From Streptomyces caniferus (GTDB taxonomy: Bacteria; Actinomycetota; Actinomycetes; Streptomycetales; Streptomycetaceae), in contig NZ_BLIN01000005.1 in assembly GCF_009811555.1 (NCBI RefSeq), positions 4,783,501-4,847,500 on the forward strand: a stretch of DNA of 64,000 nt. The letters are read 5' to 3'. Position 1 is the first letter of the stretch; every line of letters starts with the position of its first letter. A program made the position numbers and the translations under genes. This document shows, one piece after another, positions 25,829-34,342 of this stretch. Below the pieces are notes generated by a model, which was given only the letters and a program-made list of their open reading frames with translations, searched no databases and was not told where the DNA came from.

Positions 25829-26815
25829 TCAGGCGGGCTGTGGGGCAGCCGTTCCCTCGAAGAGCACGAAGGACGGGTCGACCTGGGCCGCCAGATCCAC
25901 CCCGGTCTTCGCATTGCCCCAGCTCTCCGCGTTCTTCAAATGGAAATGGACCATCTGGCGCGTATAGCGCTCCCAGTCGCGGCGGCTGTAGGCGGCGTCG
26001 GCGGTGCGGTGCAGTGTTTCCAGGGCGTGGCGGTTGTCCTCCTCCAGGTAGACGAAGCGGGTCGGGCGGCCCTTCTCCATGGCGCGCACCCAGTCGGAGT
26101 GGCCGACGGCCACCAGGAGGTCCTCGCCGACCTCGTCGCGCAGGAACGCCAGGTCCTCGGGGCCCTGCACCTTGTTGCCCACGACCTTCAGGGGGACGCC
26201 GAAGTCCCGCGCGTACTCCTTGTACTGGCGGTAGACGGCGATGCCCTTACGGGTCGGCTCGGCCACCAGGAAGGTCATGTCGAAGCGGGTGAACATCCCG
26301 GACGCGAAGGAGTCGGAACCGGCCGTCATATCGACGACGACGTACTCCTCGCGGCCGTCCACGAGGTGGTTCAGGCACAGCTCCACCGCGCCGACCTTGG
26401 AGTGGTAGCAGGCCACACCCAGGTCGGACTCGGTGAACGGCCCGGTCGCCATCAGTCGTACGGCGGAGTCGTCGAGCGCCACCGTCCTGGCGCAGGCGTC
26501 GTAGACGGGGTTGTCCTCGCAGACCCGCAGCAGCCGGGAGCCCTCGCCGGGCGGGGTGGTCTTGATCATTGATTCGGAGGACGGGATCCGCGGATTGCTG
26601 CCGCGCAAGTAGTCCTTGATCAGCGGGAGATGGGCGCCCATCGCGGGAAGCGTGGCGGCTTCCGTCTCGTCGAGGCCGAGGGCGGCGCCCAAATGCTGGT
26701 TGATGTCGGCATCCACGGCGATCACGGGGAGCCCGGTCGTGGCGAGATGGCGGATGAACAGGGAGGACAGGGTGGTTTTGCCGCTGCCGCCCTTGCCTAC
26801 GAAAGCGATCTTCAT
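25829..26815 (-). CDS. CooC/MinD-like ATPase
   Basis: This 328-aa SIMIBI-class ATPase starts MKIAFVGKGGSGKTT (deviant Walker A) and includes IAVDADINQHLGAALG (Asp switch), DMTAGSDSFASGMF and a later NKVQGPEDLAFL. Such ATPases help insert metal cofactors (CooC) or regulate partners; no CO dehydrogenase genes are here, so the partner is unknown. The Met at 26815 is favoured over the frame's longer start (26839) because family members start directly before the P-loop. It is divergent from the Fic-like gene with 101 bp between starts. Confidence 0.85.
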   Translation of the reverse strand: MKIAFVGKGGSGKTTLSSLFIRHLATTGLPVIAVDADINQHLGAALGLDETEAATLPAMGAHLPLIKDYLRGSNPRIPSSESMIKTTPPGEGSRLLRVCEDNPVYDACARTVALDDSAVRLMATGPFTESDLGVACYHSKVGAVELCLNHLVDGREEYVVVDMTAGSDSFASGMFTRFDMTFLVAEPTRKGIAVYRQYKEYARDFGVPLKVVGNKVQGPEDLAFLRDEVGEDLLVAVGHSDWVRAMEKGRPTRFVYLEEDNRHALETLHRTADAAYSRRDWERYTRQMVHFHLKNAESWGNAKTGVDLAAQVDPSFVLFEGTAAPQPA

Positions 26816-26903
26816 GTTCACCAAGGGTAAGCGTGACATTGCTCAGAGTGAGAGGGTCGCGTGAGGAAGACCACTCCTTCGAGGGGTAGGGCCCGGTGGT
26901 GCG

Positions 26904-26909
26904 TAGGGT
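26904..26909 (+). promoter_or_regulatory. -10-like box, leaderless Fic-like gene
   Basis: TAGGGT ends 7 nt before the ATG at 26917. No ribosome binding site is present. Confidence 0.45.
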
Positions 26910-26916
26910 CGTACCC

Positions 26917-27813
26917 ATGGCTGGAAACACCCGGGGGACGTCCCCCGCACCCCCGAAAGCGAGCGACGACCCGCTCGCGACCCTGGCCTCGCTACCGGGG
27001 GTCGCCGACTCCGTGGCCGCCGTCCGCAAGGGCGTCGACCGGGTGTACGGGCACCGGGTCATGCGGCGCCGCAGCAACGAGGTGACCTCGGAGGCGGCGC
27101 TGCGCGGAGCGCGCGGTTCCGCGGCCCTTTCGGGGGCCGACTGGGCGCTCGAAGAGGTCCGGCGCCGTACCGACTTCGGTGTCGAGGGCGAACCGCGGAC
27201 CGTCGGCGCGGCCCTGCGGCTGACGGCCGAGGCCGGGCAGCTGCTCAGCGTGTGGCGGCAGTCGCCGCTGCGGGTGCTGGCGCGGCTCCACCTGGTGGCG
27301 GCCTCGGGGCGCAGCCCGGGCGAGGCCGAGGGCCGGCGAGGGCCGGACGAGACGGCGGACGACACTGTGGGGCGGCCCCGGCTGGCCGCGGAGCCGGTCG
27401 ACGAACCGCTCATCGAGCTGCCGCTCCCGGATGCCGACGAGGTCGCCGGGCGCCTGGACGGGCTGTCGCGGCTGCTGCTCACCGGCACCGAGGCGCCGGC
27501 GCTGGTGACCGCGGCAGTGGTGCACGGCGAACTGCTGGCCCTGCGCCCGTTCGCCACCTGCAACGGGCTGGTCGCGCGGGCTGCGGAGCGGATCGTGCTG
27601 ATCGGCAGCGGGCTGGACCCGAAGTCGATCTGCCCCGCCGAGGTCGGGCACGCCGAACTGGGGCGCGCGGCCTATGTCGCGGCCCTGGAGGGCTACGTCT
27701 CCGGCACCCCGGAGGGCGTCGCGGCGTGGATCGCGCACTGCGGACGCGCGGTGGAGCTGGGCGTACGGGAGAGCACCGCCGTCTGTGAGGCGCTGCAGCG
27801 CGGCGCGGCATAA
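26917..27813 (+). CDS. Degenerate Fic-like protein (often called oxidoreductase)
   Basis: This 298-aa soluble, helical protein is well conserved in actinomycetes, usually named 'oxidoreductase' without evidence. Its segment VVHGELLALRPFATCNGLVARAAERI looks like a Fic core helix-loop-helix. The canonical HPFx(D/E)GNGRxxR would read RPFATCNGLVAR: the catalytic His is Arg and the first Arg after NG is Leu. If homologous, it should not AMPylate. Residues 120-150 contain a charged linker (GRSPGEAEGRRGPDETADD). The start has a -10-like box. It lies between the CooC-like ATPase and the HAD hydrolase. Confidence 0.7.
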   Translation: MAGNTRGTSPAPPKASDDPLATLASLPGVADSVAAVRKGVDRVYGHRVMRRRSNEVTSEAALRGARGSAALSGADWALEEVRRRTDFGVEGEPRTVGAALRLTAEAGQLLSVWRQSPLRVLARLHLVAASGRSPGEAEGRRGPDETADDTVGRPRLAAEPVDEPLIELPLPDADEVAGRLDGLSRLLLTGTEAPALVTAAVVHGELLALRPFATCNGLVARAAERIVLIGSGLDPKSICPAEVGHAELGRAAYVAALEGYVSGTPEGVAAWIAHCGRAVELGVRESTAVCEALQRGAA

Positions 27814-28178
27814 GGGAAGCCGGGGCGAAAGCTCCGGTCGGTGCCCGAGAATTGCGGAAGCATTGCTTCATTGCCCCTGAACAGGGTTGCGGCGGTACCA
27901 ATGGGTGGTACCGCCGCTGGCATGTCCGTCGGGTTACCATGCGTGCTCACATATATGCCCATCAGGTCGGAATCTTCGTCCGGTTACCTGGTGCGGCTGG
28001 CCCGTAATCGACGGGTCGGCGTCGCGTGGGTGCCCGACATTCATGCATCGGTCCGTGGGCCACTTCCTGCGTTAAAGGTGTTCCTCTCGGATGTCCTTGG
28101 TCTCGCGGGCCGTTAAGTCCTTTGTACTACTCGGGCGGGGCAAGCGGAACCCCAACCTGCAGATCTTTACGTTTGACT
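27814..28178. other. Intergenic, Fic-like gene end to HAD gene end
   Basis: This 365-bp stretch separates convergent genes. It includes a strong hairpin (27889-27917). Frames open on the plus strand (for example 27841-28116) have no ribosome binding site and mixed codon bias, so no gene is called. AT-rich stretches near 27950 (CACATATATG) could be a promoter or a remnant. Confidence 0.45.
27889..27917 (+). terminator. 12-bp perfect hairpin after Fic-like gene
   Basis: GCGGCGGTACCA pairs perfectly with TGGTACCGCCGC around the 5-nt loop ATGGG. It begins 75 nt after the stop, so it is likely the terminator, but a regulatory site is possible. Confidence 0.6.
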
Positions 28179-29090
28179 TCAAACGCGGGCATTGCGGGCG
28201 GTGCGACCGGTCGGGCCAATAACGCCAAGGCGTGGCTTTGCGGTTTTCCGCCGGCTCGTCGTGTACCAGACCAGCGTCGCGGTGGCCATGGCCGCACCCA
28301 CCGCGGCCATGGCGGCGAGCACCGGCCGCGAGGGCATGGACAGCGACGGAAGCCGCTGCTTGAGCGGCACCGGGCGGTTGAAGGAGAGAACCGGCCAGCC
28401 ACGCGCCACCGCCTCACGGCGCAGCGCCCGGTCCGGGTTGACCGCGTAGGGGTGACCCACCGCCGAGAGCATCGGGACATCGGTCGCCGAATCGCTGTAC
28501 GCATAGCAGCGCTCGAGGTCGTATCCCTCGGATGCGGCGAGTTCCCGGACGGCCTCCTCCTTGGTCGGGCCGTAGGCGTAATACTCCACCTCTCCGGTGA
28601 AGCGGCCGTCCTCGCCGACGACCATACGGGTGGCCACCACCCGGTCCGCGCCCAGGAGTTCACCGATCGGTTCGACGACCTCGGCGCCCGAGGTGGAGAC
28701 GATCACGACGTCCCGTCCGGCGGCGTGATGCTCCTCGATGAGCGAGGCGGCCTCGTCGTAAATGATGGGGTCGATGAGATCGTGCAGCGTCTCGGCGACG
28801 ATCTCCCGCACCTGGGCGACGTCCCAGCCGCGGCACAGCGAGGAGAGGTATTCCCGCATGCGCTCCATCTGATCGTGGTCGGCGCCGCCTGCCAGGAACA
28901 CGAACTGGGCGTACGCAGTGCGCAGTACGGCCCGCCGATTGATCAGGCCGCCTTGGTAGAACGACTTGCTGAAGGTCAGCGTGCTCGACTTTGCAATGAC
29001 GGTCTTGTCCAAGTCGAAGAACGCGGCAGTACGGGGAGTCGAGTGAGGCACGGAGTGGTTTTCCACGGGGCGAGCATAGGCGCCCACCAT
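28179..29090 (-). CDS. HAD-superfamily phosphatase with C-terminal TM helix
   Basis: This 303-aa HAD-IB hydrolase has motif I AAFFDLDKTVI, motif II IVSTSGAEV, motif III GPTKEEAV and motif IV YSDSATDVPML. A phosphoserine phosphatase-like or lipid phosphatase role is possible; a C-terminal membrane helix (residues about 255-280) tethers it. Start options are ATG 29090 and inner GTG/ATG codons; 29090 is chosen on family length. Divergent from ssd, with which the same actinobacterial neighbourhood is usual. Confidence 0.87.
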   Translation of the reverse strand: MVGAYARPVENHSVPHSTPRTAAFFDLDKTVIAKSSTLTFSKSFYQGGLINRRAVLRTAYAQFVFLAGGADHDQMERMREYLSSLCRGWDVAQVREIVAETLHDLIDPIIYDEAASLIEEHHAAGRDVVIVSTSGAEVVEPIGELLGADRVVATRMVVGEDGRFTGEVEYYAYGPTKEEAVRELAASEGYDLERCYAYSDSATDVPMLSAVGHPYAVNPDRALRREAVARGWPVLSFNRPVPLKQRLPSLSMPSRPVLAAMAAVGAAMATATLVWYTTSRRKTAKPRLGVIGPTGRTARNARV

Positions 29091-29212
29091 TCGGCGTAAG
29101 GTGTGGCGCGTGGGTTTGCCTGAGAAGGCTCTCGGGTACACCATGGAAGTCACGGATCGTTCGCGACCGTGCTAACCCGGTCCGGCTCCTCCCCCCCCGA
29201 GTCGGCCGTGGG

Positions 29213-29247
29213 GACGACCCCCGCTCTCCCCCCCGGCGGGGGTCGTC
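29213..29247. terminator. G+C-rich hairpin in divergent region
   Basis: GACGACCCCC (29213-29222) pairs with GGGGGTCGTC (29238-29247), loop 15 nt. It cannot end either neighbouring gene because both are transcribed outward from this region, so it may act on a leader transcript. Confidence 0.4.
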
Positions 29248-29422
29248 GCATGTCCGGACGCATTTTTCGCCGCCGGCCGCCGATCCGCTTCTCCCCTTGC
29301 CTGCGCGGCGCCGACACTCTCGGCGCAATCATCTCATTACGCACCGTAGTCGGCGTGCTCCTGTGAGGAAGAGTCTCCTGAGCCCCACAAGTAGCCGCTC
29401 GTCGCTGGAATAGGTGACAGGG

Positions 29423-29470
29423 ATATTCACAACCCCCGGAGTTGTCCACAATTTCGGGTCAAGATCCACA
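29423..29470 (+). promoter_or_regulatory. Array of three DnaA-box-like repeats before ssd
   Basis: ATATTCACA (29423-29431), TTGTCCACA (29442-29450, exact Streptomyces DnaA box) and AGATCCACA (29462-29470) share the same orientation, are each followed by A, and are spaced 19-20 bp apart, about two helical turns. Confidence 0.5.
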
Positions 29471-29548
29471 AGGTTTTCCCGATCGCTGCATCGTAAAAAG
29501 CCGCGAGTTCGCGGATGGGCGAGTCGCGTAGCGACAGGGGGACAGAAC

Positions 29549-30862
29549 GTGGCCGAAACAACGCCGTCGAAAGGGTCGGTCCGGACCAACGGGGAGCGGG
29601 GCGGGCCGCTCATCATCACCGAGGACGAACGACTCCTCGACGATCTTCTGCGGCTGTGCGCGGCGGCCGGTGCGCTGCCCGAGGTGGCCCACGGCCTGCC
29701 GGCCCGCAAGGGGGACTGGGAAGCGCCTCCCCTGGTGATCGTCGGCGATGACTGCGCGCCCCGGTTAGGCGGCGCCGCGCGGCGCGCGGGCGTCATCCTC
29801 ACGGGCGGGGACGCGGACGACCAGGGTCTCTGGCGCCAGGCCGTCGCCCTCGGGGCCGAGCGGGTCCTCGCTCTTCCCGATGGCGAGCGCTGGCTGACCG
29901 ACCGGATCGCCGACGCCGTCGAGGGCGTCGGGCCCCCGGCGCTGACGGTCGGAGTGATCGGCGGCTGTGGGGGCGCCGGCGCCAGCACCCTGGCCGGTGC
30001 GCTGGCTGTCACCGCGGCCCGCACGGGGCGGCGCACCCTGCTCGTCGACGGCGATCCACTGGGCGGCGGGCTGGACGTTCTGCTCGGCGGGGAGAAGGAG
30101 AAGGGGCTCCGCTGGCCCGCCTTCGCCGAATCGCGCGGCCGGGTGGCCTGCGGGGCGCTGGCGGAGTCGCTGCCGCGGCTGCACGCGCTACGGGTCCTCA
30201 GCTGGGACCGGGGAGCCGATGTCACCATCCCGCCCCCGGCCATGCGCGCGGTCATGGCCGCGGCCCGGCGGCGCGGCGGCGTCGTGGTGGTCGACCTGCC
30301 GCGCAGGATCGATGAGGCGACGGCAGAGGCCCTCGCGCAGGTGGACATGGGCCTGCTGCTCGTCCCCACGGAGCTGCGCGCGGTCGCGGCCGCCCAACGG
30401 GTGGCCTTCGGGGTGCAGAAGGTGCTCGGCGATCTGCGGGTGGTGGCGCGCGGGGTTCCCGGTCGCCATGGGCACGGACTGCCGCCGGACGAGATCGCCC
30501 GCCTCATGGAGCTGCCGCTCGCCGGTGAAGTGTCCTGGGAGGCCGGCCTGTTGGCGGACCTGTCACGTGGCGTACCACCGGGAGCGCAGGTGCGGGGGCC
30601 GCTGGCACGGTTCTGCGCGGGATTCTGGGAACGCGTGACGGAGAGCGGGAGCGGGAGCGAGAGCGGCGGGCAGGGTTCCGCGGCGCGGCCGGAGGCCTGG
30701 CCGGGGCACTGCCCGGGAGCGGGGCCGGGCGGAGGACCGGGGTCGGGGGCGGGTGGCGTCCCAGTGCCTGGAGCGGCGATGCGGGCCGGTGCGATGGTGT
30801 CGTGGCCGGTGGCCGGCCCCATGGGGGCCCGCGGAGCCGGCCGGGACGGTGGCTGGTCATGA
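29549..30862 (+). CDS. ssd: Ssd-type septum/pilus ATPase (CpaE/TadZ-like)
   Basis: This 437-aa protein is the Ssd-type MinD relative that leads actinobacterial Tad loci. An N-terminal receiver-like region (residues 20-120; LIITEDERLLDDLLRL) precedes the ATPase domain with the P-loop variant GGCGGAGASTLAGALA, in which the usual Lys of GKT is absent, as in other Ssd/CpaE proteins, then DGDPLGGGLDVLLG and VVVDLPRR. A Gly/Pro/Ser-rich C-terminal tail follows. GTG start with AGGGGG upstream. It overlaps tadA by ATGA and probably targets pilus assembly or modulates division. Confidence 0.88.
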   Translation: MAETTPSKGSVRTNGERGGPLIITEDERLLDDLLRLCAAAGALPEVAHGLPARKGDWEAPPLVIVGDDCAPRLGGAARRAGVILTGGDADDQGLWRQAVALGAERVLALPDGERWLTDRIADAVEGVGPPALTVGVIGGCGGAGASTLAGALAVTAARTGRRTLLVDGDPLGGGLDVLLGGEKEKGLRWPAFAESRGRVACGALAESLPRLHALRVLSWDRGADVTIPPPAMRAVMAAARRRGGVVVVDLPRRIDEATAEALAQVDMGLLLVPTELRAVAAAQRVAFGVQKVLGDLRVVARGVPGRHGHGLPPDEIARLMELPLAGEVSWEAGLLADLSRGVPPGAQVRGPLARFCAGFWERVTESGSGSESGGQGSAARPEAWPGHCPGAGPGGGPGSGAGGVPVPGAAMRAGAMVSWPVAGPMGARGAGRDGGWS

Positions 30863-32025
30863 GCCAGAGCCAGGTCTTGCTGGAGGCGGTGCGCAGACGC
30901 CTCGCCGAAGCCGGTGTGGAGCCCACGCCCGCTCGGGTGGCTCTGGCCCTGCGCGCGGAGGGGCGGCTCCTGGGGGACGCCGAAGTGCTGGGCGTGGTGG
31001 CCGCGTTGCGGTCCGAGATGGTCGGCAGTGGGCCGCTGGAACCCCTGCTGGCCGCGCCCGATGTCACGGACGTCCTGGTCACCGCGCCGGACGAGGTGTG
31101 GGTGGACCGCGGTGGCGGGCTGGAACGCACCGGCGTCCGCTTCCGGGACGCGGCGGAGGTGCGCCGGCTCGCCCAACGGCTGGCGGCGGTGGCGGGCCGA
31201 GGGCTCGACGACGCCCGGCCATGGGTCGATGCCCGGCTCCCGGACGGCACCCGGCTGCATGCGGTGCTGCCCCCGGTGGCGGTCGCGGGGACTTGCCTGT
31301 CCTTACGGGTGCTGCGGCCGCGGGCCTTCGCCCTCGCGGAACTGGTGGCGGCCGGCACGGTCCCGCCGGGCGGCGACCGGCTGCTCGGAGCGATGCTGGC
31401 GGCCCGGCTGTCCTTCCTGATCAGCGGCGGTACGGGCTCAGGGAAGACCACATTGCTCAGCACGCTGCTCGGGCTGGTCGGCCCGGCGGAGCGGATCGTC
31501 CTGGCCGAGGACTCGGCCGAGCTGCGGCCGGACCATCCCCATGTGGTGCGCCTGGAGAGCCGGCCCGCCAACCAGGAGGGGGTGGGCCGGGTGACGCTAC
31601 GGGACCTCGTACGGCAGGCATTGCGCATGCGCCCGGACCGGCTGGTGGTCGGCGAGGTGCGCGGCGCCGAGGTCACGGACCTGCTGGCGGCGCTCAATAC
31701 GGGCCATGAGGGCGGGTGCGGCACGGTCCATGCCAACGCGGCATGTGATGTCCCCGCGCGCCTGGAGGCCCTCGGTTCGACGGCGGGCCTGGATCGTGCC
31801 GCGCTGCACAGCCAGCTGGCGGCCGCACTGTCGGTCGTCCTGCACCTCGTACGCGACCGGACCGGTCGCCGCCGGATCGCCGAGGTCCATGTCCTGGAGC
31901 GGGACCGTGACGGGTTCGTGGTGACCGTGCCGGCGGCCCTCTGGAGCGCGGGCGGCTTCCAAGAGGCGCGGGGCTGGGGTCGGTTGATGCGGCTCTGCGA
32001 GCGGAGCGGGGACGGAGTCCGGTGA
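30859..32025 (+). CDS. tadA: TadA/VirB11-like secretion ATPase
   Basis: This 388-aa hexameric ATPase should power assembly of the Flp-like pilus. It has an N-terminal domain, Walker A SGGTGSGKTTLL, the Asp box DSAEL, Walker B LRMRPDRLVVGEVRG, and the His box NTGHEGGCGTVHANA. ATG overlaps the ssd stop (ATGA) and the next gene starts within its stop (GTGA), so the three proteins are tightly coupled. Confidence 0.93.
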   Translation: MSQSQVLLEAVRRRLAEAGVEPTPARVALALRAEGRLLGDAEVLGVVAALRSEMVGSGPLEPLLAAPDVTDVLVTAPDEVWVDRGGGLERTGVRFRDAAEVRRLAQRLAAVAGRGLDDARPWVDARLPDGTRLHAVLPPVAVAGTCLSLRVLRPRAFALAELVAAGTVPPGGDRLLGAMLAARLSFLISGGTGSGKTTLLSTLLGLVGPAERIVLAEDSAELRPDHPHVVRLESRPANQEGVGRVTLRDLVRQALRMRPDRLVVGEVRGAEVTDLLAALNTGHEGGCGTVHANAACDVPARLEALGSTAGLDRAALHSQLAAALSVVLHLVRDRTGRRRIAEVHVLERDRDGFVVTVPAALWSAGGFQEARGWGRLMRLCERSGDGVR

Positions 32026-32942
32026 GCGCGGTCGGCATGGCGCTGGTGGCCGCGGTGCTCTGTGCGGTGGGGGCGGGCCGGCTGGCCGGTGGCCGTCGGG
32101 AGGACGTACGACGGCGGGCCCGCGCGCTGTTCGGGGGCGTCGGAGAGGCGGGCCCGGCAGTGGGGTGGCGGGCCTGGTTGCGGGGCGAGGGGGTGCGGAA
32201 GTGGTGCGCGGGGCGGGTGATCGAGGGGGAAGCCGGGCCGCGCTGGAGCTTCGGGCGCTGGGGGGCCTGCGGGCGGGAGATCTGGTGTCTGCCGGTGGGG
32301 CTGGTGGCGGCGGCGCTGGGCCGGTCCGTGCTCCCGGTACTCGCTTCTGTGGCGGCCCTCTTCCTGGTCCGCCGCCGGCTGGCCGCCCGTGGAGCGGTGC
32401 GTGCGCGCGACCGGCGCTCAGTCGCCGTGATCGGGCTGTGCGCGGCGGTGGCGGGGGAACTGCGGGCCGGACGGCAGCCCGCCCAGGCCCTGCTCGCCGC
32501 GGGAGCCCCGGGGCTCGGTACGGCCGGTTCTGCGGTGGTGGCGGCCGCGCGCTACGGCGGGGACGTGCCCCGGGCGCTGCGGGCCGCGGCACGGCTGCCG
32601 GGGGCCGCGGGGCTGACCGGTATGGCCGCGTGTTGGCAGGTGGCCGTGGAGGGCGGCGCGGGACTGGCCTCGGGGCTGGAACGGATCGCGGCAGCACTCA
32701 GGGCACAGAGGGATCAACGCGACGAACTGCGGGCGCAGTTGGCGGGCCCGCGGGCCACCGCGCTGATGCTCGCCCTGCTGCCGGCCGGCGGACTCCTGAT
32801 GGGCAGCGCGCTCGGCGCCGACCCGCTGCGGGTGCTGCTGCACACACCGCCCGGGTGGGGCTGCCTGGTGATCGGCGGGCTCCTGGAGTGGTGCGGAGTG
32901 TCCTGGACGGCCCGGATCGTCGCTGCCGCGGAAGACACGTAG
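32022..32942 (+). CDS. TadB-like type II secretion F-domain membrane protein
   Basis: This 306-aa inner-membrane protein of the GspF/TadB type is the platform for the pilus. Membrane helices flank residues 3-20, 85-115 and two near the C-terminus; the central soluble domain carries GELRAGRQPAQALLAAG and LPGAAGLTGMAACWQVAVEGGAGLASGLERIA, typical of the F domain. GTG start within the tadA stop. It is codirectional with the next gene (13-nt gap). Confidence 0.88.
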   Translation: MSAVGMALVAAVLCAVGAGRLAGGRREDVRRRARALFGGVGEAGPAVGWRAWLRGEGVRKWCAGRVIEGEAGPRWSFGRWGACGREIWCLPVGLVAAALGRSVLPVLASVAALFLVRRRLAARGAVRARDRRSVAVIGLCAAVAGELRAGRQPAQALLAAGAPGLGTAGSAVVAAARYGGDVPRALRAAARLPGAAGLTGMAACWQVAVEGGAGLASGLERIAAALRAQRDQRDELRAQLAGPRATALMLALLPAGGLLMGSALGADPLRVLLHTPPGWGCLVIGGLLEWCGVSWTARIVAAAEDT

Positions 32943-32955
32943 GGAGGGGATCGGT

Positions 32956-33798
32956 ATGAACGTGGAAGTTGTCCACAGGGTGGGGATGGCGGTTGCCGCC
33001 ATAACGGCGTTGCTGTGCGCCGTGGCCCTGGTGCGGGAGGCGCGTCGTGGGCGGGCGGTGCGGACGCGGGTGTCGGGGCTGTGGGGTGCGGGACCCGGTC
33101 GATATGGCGGGTCCGGCGCCCGGAACAGGAAGTTCTCCCGGTTCCGACGCCGCAGACGAACGGTGATCACGAAGGACGGCACGGTACGAAACGGCCTGCT
33201 GAAGGAGTGGGCCGGCCCGCTCGGAGCGGCTTGTTTCATGGTCATTCTCATCGGTGGCGTGACGGGTGTCCTGGCGGGACTCGCCGTGGGATACGGGGCG
33301 CATCGCCGGCTGGCGCACCAACGAGACGTGGAGGCGGCCCGGTCGGCGGTCGCGGAGGTACAGGCGGAGCTGGCACCGGCGGGCGATCTGCTGGCGGCCT
33401 GCCTCGCGGCGGGCGCCGGTCCACGGGAGTCGGCCGAGGCGGTGGGCCGGTCGCTCGACGGGCCGGTCGCCGAGCGGCTGCGCCAGGTGGCGGCGGAACT
33501 GCGGCTGGGTGGTGAACCCGCCGTCGTATGGCCCCGGCTGGCCGCCCTGCCCGGTGCCGAAGGGCTGGCGCGCTGTATGGAGCGCGCCGGGATATCCGGG
33601 GTGCCGGCCGTCGAGTCGGCGTCCCGGGTCGCCGCCGAACTCCGTGCGGAGCGGGCCCGAGCGGCGACCGCGCGAGCCCGGCGGGCCGGGGTGCTGGTCA
33701 CGCTCCCGCTGTCGGCGTGCTTCCTGCCGGCGTTCCTGGCGCTCGGAGTCGCGCCGGTGCTCATCGGCCTGGCGGACGGCCTGCTGGGACGTAACTGA
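32956..33798 (+). CDS. TadC-like type II secretion F-domain membrane protein
   Basis: This 280-aa second F-domain protein pairs with TadB in the pilus platform. It begins with one TM (residues 8-25), then a basic linker (GARNRKFSRFRRRRRT), a TM pair at 85-115, the F domain (VAEVQAELAPAGDLLAACLAAGAGP...) and a C-terminal helix pair. The ribosome binding site GGGAGGGG precedes the ATG. An exact TTGTCCACA occurs at its 5' end (32969-32977), inside the coding sequence, and may be coincidence. Confidence 0.88.
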   Translation: MNVEVVHRVGMAVAAITALLCAVALVREARRGRAVRTRVSGLWGAGPGRYGGSGARNRKFSRFRRRRRTVITKDGTVRNGLLKEWAGPLGAACFMVILIGGVTGVLAGLAVGYGAHRRLAHQRDVEAARSAVAEVQAELAPAGDLLAACLAAGAGPRESAEAVGRSLDGPVAERLRQVAAELRLGGEPAVVWPRLAALPGAEGLARCMERAGISGVPAVESASRVAAELRAERARAATARARRAGVLVTLPLSACFLPAFLALGVAPVLIGLADGLLGRN

Positions 33799-34135
33799 GC
33801 TGTGAGGGAGGTGAGTTCGCGCGCCGACGAGCGGAGCGGGACGAGGCCGGCGGACAACGGCGGCGGCTGAGACCGGATCGCCGGCGGGGAGCCCGGCTCA
33901 CCGACAGCGCCACCGGCGGGGGAATCGCCACCGCCACCGGCACCGGCAGGGGCATCGACGCCGGTGAACGCGCCCCGCTGCCGGCGGTGTCGGCAGCGAC
34001 CGGGCTCGGTCACCGGCCAGGTCAGAGGAGAGGCGGTACCTCGAAGCCGTACATCGAAAGCCAAATGTCAGGGGGCACTCGGCAGAGGCCATTCATCGGG
34101 TGCCATTCATCAGTCGCTGTGCAAAGGGGGACGAA
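33799..34135. other. Spacer between TadC and the pilin gene
   Basis: This 337-bp stretch has a Gly/Arg-type low-complexity character. A 19-codon GTG frame (33811-33870, VSSRADERSGTRPADNGGG) sits right at a GAGGGAGG sequence, but the spacing is too short to trust. No other gene seen. It holds the leader of the pilin transcript. Confidence 0.45.
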
Positions 34136-34342
34136 ATGTTTCGAGCTGGAGTGTTTCGACGGTGGAGGGCCCGGCTGCGTGCGCTCGGGGCCGACGACCG
34201 GGGGATGACCACGGCGGAGTACGCCGTGGGGACGCTCGCGGCGTGCGCCTTGGCGGCGGTGCTCTACAAGGTCGTGACGAGCGGACCGGTGAAGGCGCTG
34301 CTCCAGGCGGCGTTGGAGCGGGCGATCAATGTTCAGTTCTGA
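34136..34342 (+). CDS. DUF4244 Flp-pilin-like protein
   Basis: This 68-aa protein is the DUF4244 (Flp-type) pilin. A basic N-terminal region of about 23 residues is followed by DDRGMTTAEYAVGTLAACALAAVLYKVV, which contains a prepilin peptidase-like site after Gly (G|MTTAEY, Glu at +5) and one membrane helix. It should form the pilus subunit or tip. A strong ribosome binding site (AAGGGGG, 5 nt before the ATG at 34136) picks this start. Its stop overlaps the next gene. Confidence 0.92.
   Translation: MFRAGVFRRWRARLRALGADDRGMTTAEYAVGTLAACALAAVLYKVVTSGPVKALLQAALERAINVQF

Larger units (their letters stand above)
29091..29548. other. Divergent promoter region, HAD / ssd-tad operon
   Basis: A 458-bp region with no gene. 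It contains a G+C-rich hairpin (29213-29247), three DnaA-box-like repeats (29423-29470), a pair GTGACAGGGATATTCAC around 29414, and a hairpin CCGCGA-GT-TCGCGG near 29500. All are candidate control sites for the pilus operon. Confidence 0.55.

Noticed and set aside
27841..28116. 91-codon frame in the Fic-HAD gap
   Set aside because: Overlaps the perfect hairpin and has no initiation signal; coding bias is mixed.
32969..32977. Exact DnaA box in the TadC gene
   Set aside because: A single 9-mer inside coding DNA is expected by chance. Mentioned with the array only.
33811..33870. 19-codon GTG frame at GAGGGAGG before the pilin gene
   Set aside because: Spacing to the ribosome binding site is too short; no known peptide.
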